Below are positions 63,148 through 64,000 of a DNA stretch of 64,000 bases, in pieces (position 1 is the stretch's first letter; each line of letters begins with the position of its first letter). The stretch is taken from NCBI GenBank assembly GCA_030684695.1, contig JAUXXX010000035.1, positions 1 to 64,000 on the forward strand, read 5' to 3'. Position numbers and translations under genes: made by a program. This DNA is from a bacterium. Lineage in GTDB: Bacteria; Bacillota_I; Bacilli_A; Izemoplasmatales; Hujiaoplasmataceae. The notes under the pieces are model-generated. The model saw nothing but the letters and a program-made list of their open reading frames with translations. It was not told where the DNA came from and made no database searches.

Positions 63148-63186
63148 AAAAATGCGACGATTTCACGGCACACCGAAATCGTCGCA
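63148..63186 (-). terminator. riboswitch-controlled terminator ahead of guaA
   Basis: On the minus strand TGCGACGATTTC/GAAATCGTCGCA, twelve perfect pairs, ten-base loop, then five T. Confidence 0.92.
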
Positions 63187-63207
63187 TCATTCATGCGTAA
63201 AAAACGA

Positions 63208-63275
63208 TTTCGTAGTCCTAAAATTGCGGTTTCAGGGTAGAGACAATTGGACCAATTTCCAATCATATACGAATA
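63208..63275 (-). ncRNA. purine riboswitch aptamer, guanine type
   Basis: Read on the minus strand, ATTCGTATATGATTGGAAAT opens P1 and P2, TTGGTCCAATTGTCTCTACC carries P2 and the conserved J2/3, CTGAAACCGCAATTTTAGGA forms P3, and CTACGAA closes P1. The base after GGA in GGACTACGA is the specificity position and is C, as in guanine aptamers (U in adenine aptamers). The P1 3' strand continues as ACGAAATCGT, which can pair with ACGATTTCG, the 5' arm of the terminator at 63148. This gives the usual ligand-off antiterminator and ligand-on terminator switch. It should lower guaA-guaB expression when guanine is plentiful. Confidence 0.93.
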
Positions 63276-63283
63276 TTTACTAC

Positions 63284-63312
63284 ATTCTACATAAAATCCA
63301 TCTTTAAATCAA
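63284..63312 (-). promoter_or_regulatory. promoter of guaA-guaB
   Basis: On the minus strand TTGATT, 17 nt, TAGAAT; about 10 nt before the aptamer. Confidence 0.82.
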
Positions 63313-63410
63313 GGAAATTCAAATCAGAAAAGGAAAAGAAGATGTAAAATTACCTTTTTTGGTGGTTTCTATTGTAAAATAGAAGTATATAAGTGTTAGA
63401 AGGTGAAAAT

Positions 63411-64000
63411 ATGGCATTAATCAAACATGAAATTCCGATATTGGAATTCGATAATACGTTCGAAGGATTGATTCACGCACCTCATCACTTTGAAAAAAGT
63501 GCCCCAACCCCTTATTGTGTTCTCACATTCTTCAAAGAAGTCATCGATCATTTAGTGGAAACAAAACAAGCCATTCCGTGGAAGTATTTAACGTCCACTG
63601 TCGGAAAACACCCCATCTATTTGGTTACAAAGGGATCCATTCAAATAGCACTCGTTCACCCGATGTTAGGTGGTCCCTACGCTGCTGGAATATTGGAAGA
63701 ATTAATTGCACTTGGATTTGAAAAATTTATTGCTTGTGGGGGAGCTGGAGTACTGGATAAGTCTATTACCGTGGGTCATTTGATCATTCCTTCTAAGGCA
63801 CTTCGTGCAGAGGGAACCTCTTACCACTATCTAGCACCTAGTCGATTTGTGGAAATTCAACCAGAAATTGTATCCAAATTGGAAACAAGTTTACAAATGG
63901 CTAATGTTCCTTACTTGGTTGGAACGACTTGGACAACCGATGCGTTTTACCGGGAAACTAAAGATATGATTCAACACCGGAAAAACGAAGGGTGTATTTG
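63411..64000 (+). CDS. nucleoside phosphorylase family protein (3' truncated by window)
   Basis: The first 196 codons of a PNP/UDP phosphorylase-family enzyme. LVHPMLGGPYAAGILEELIA and FIACGGAGVLDKSITVGHLI are the phosphate- and base-site segments (GGxG plus the following helix), and TTWTTDAFYRET matches the late-loop pattern of uridine/purine nucleoside phosphorylases. It salvages nucleobases and is placed divergently from guaA-guaB. The exact substrate cannot be read without the C-terminus. Ribosome binding site AGAAGGTG before ATG 63411. Confidence 0.88.
   Translation, partial: MALIKHEIPILEFDNTFEGLIHAPHHFEKSAPTPYCVLTFFKEVIDHLVETKQAIPWKYLTSTVGKHPIYLVTKGSIQIALVHPMLGGPYAAGILEELIALGFEKFIACGGAGVLDKSITVGHLIIPSKALRAEGTSYHYLAPSRFVEIQPEIVSKLETSLQMANVPYLVGTTWTTDAFYRETKDMIQHRKNEGCI

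Overview
The window reads as a chromosome segment of a low-GC, AT-rich bacterium of the Bacillota/Mollicutes side of the tree. The evidence is the gene set (HPr kinase, WhiA, AcpS, PcrA-LigA, Tex, class II ribonucleotide reductase), strong GGAGG/AGGTGAT ribosome binding sites, sigma-A-type promoters, and many lipoproteins with Thr-rich linkers. TGA is used as a stop (for example in the ATGA overlaps at 11627, 13502, 57637 and 59426), so this is the standard code and not the Mycoplasma code. An Acholeplasma/Izemoplasma/Haloplasma-like lineage would fit, but no single gene proves it.

Layout. 1-19.4 kb is core: a truncated glnS, a pcrA-ligA-uvrA repair block, a six-gene run (membrane protein, hprK, lgt, trxB-like, whiA, acpS), a membrane-anchored thioredoxin-fold protein, tex, a 7TM-PAS-GGDEF protein and two tRNA-Ser genes. 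19.4-34.5 kb is an accessory island that starts 2 bp after tRNA-Ser(GGA). It holds a single-ORF IS3-type element, a LytTR regulator with a membrane protein, an AlbA_2/HATPase/wHTH regulator coupled to a small clan-CD (caspase-like) candidate protease behind an array of GTGACA boxes, an intact-ended ISL3 element with a frameshifted transposase, an IstA/acetyltransferase chimera, a DUF1963 gene, an HTH-RhuM pair, a lipoprotein, a decayed membrane gene and a methyltransferase. Much of the non-coding DNA here belongs to two dispersed repeat families. One is modular: an IS3-end-like box, GCTAAA units of about 31 bp and a terminator. The other is a 71-73 nt foldable element in four copies. 34.7-38.9 kb encodes a large BspA-type LRR lipoprotein and two small exported proteins.

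39-64 kb returns mostly to core and household genes: pepF, GNAT, two MFS transporters, an amino-acid permease, B12-dependent ribonucleotide reductase, tRNA-Ala, a beta-propeller protein, a CPBP protease, ASCH and RsmH proteins, macro-domain and vWA proteins, a DUF4349 lipoprotein, a four-gene HTH/membrane/SRPBCC/nucleotidyltransferase operon, and guaA-guaB. The guaA leader carries a clear guanine-type purine riboswitch with a terminator/antiterminator switch. The window ends inside a nucleoside phosphorylase gene.

The observations most worth following up are the AlbA_2/caspase-like pair with its seven-box operator array, the four-copy foldable repeat, the Lgt enzyme fused to a lipoprotein-like N-terminal domain, and the modular intergenic repeat. 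All calls were made by reading the sequence. No database or folding program was run.
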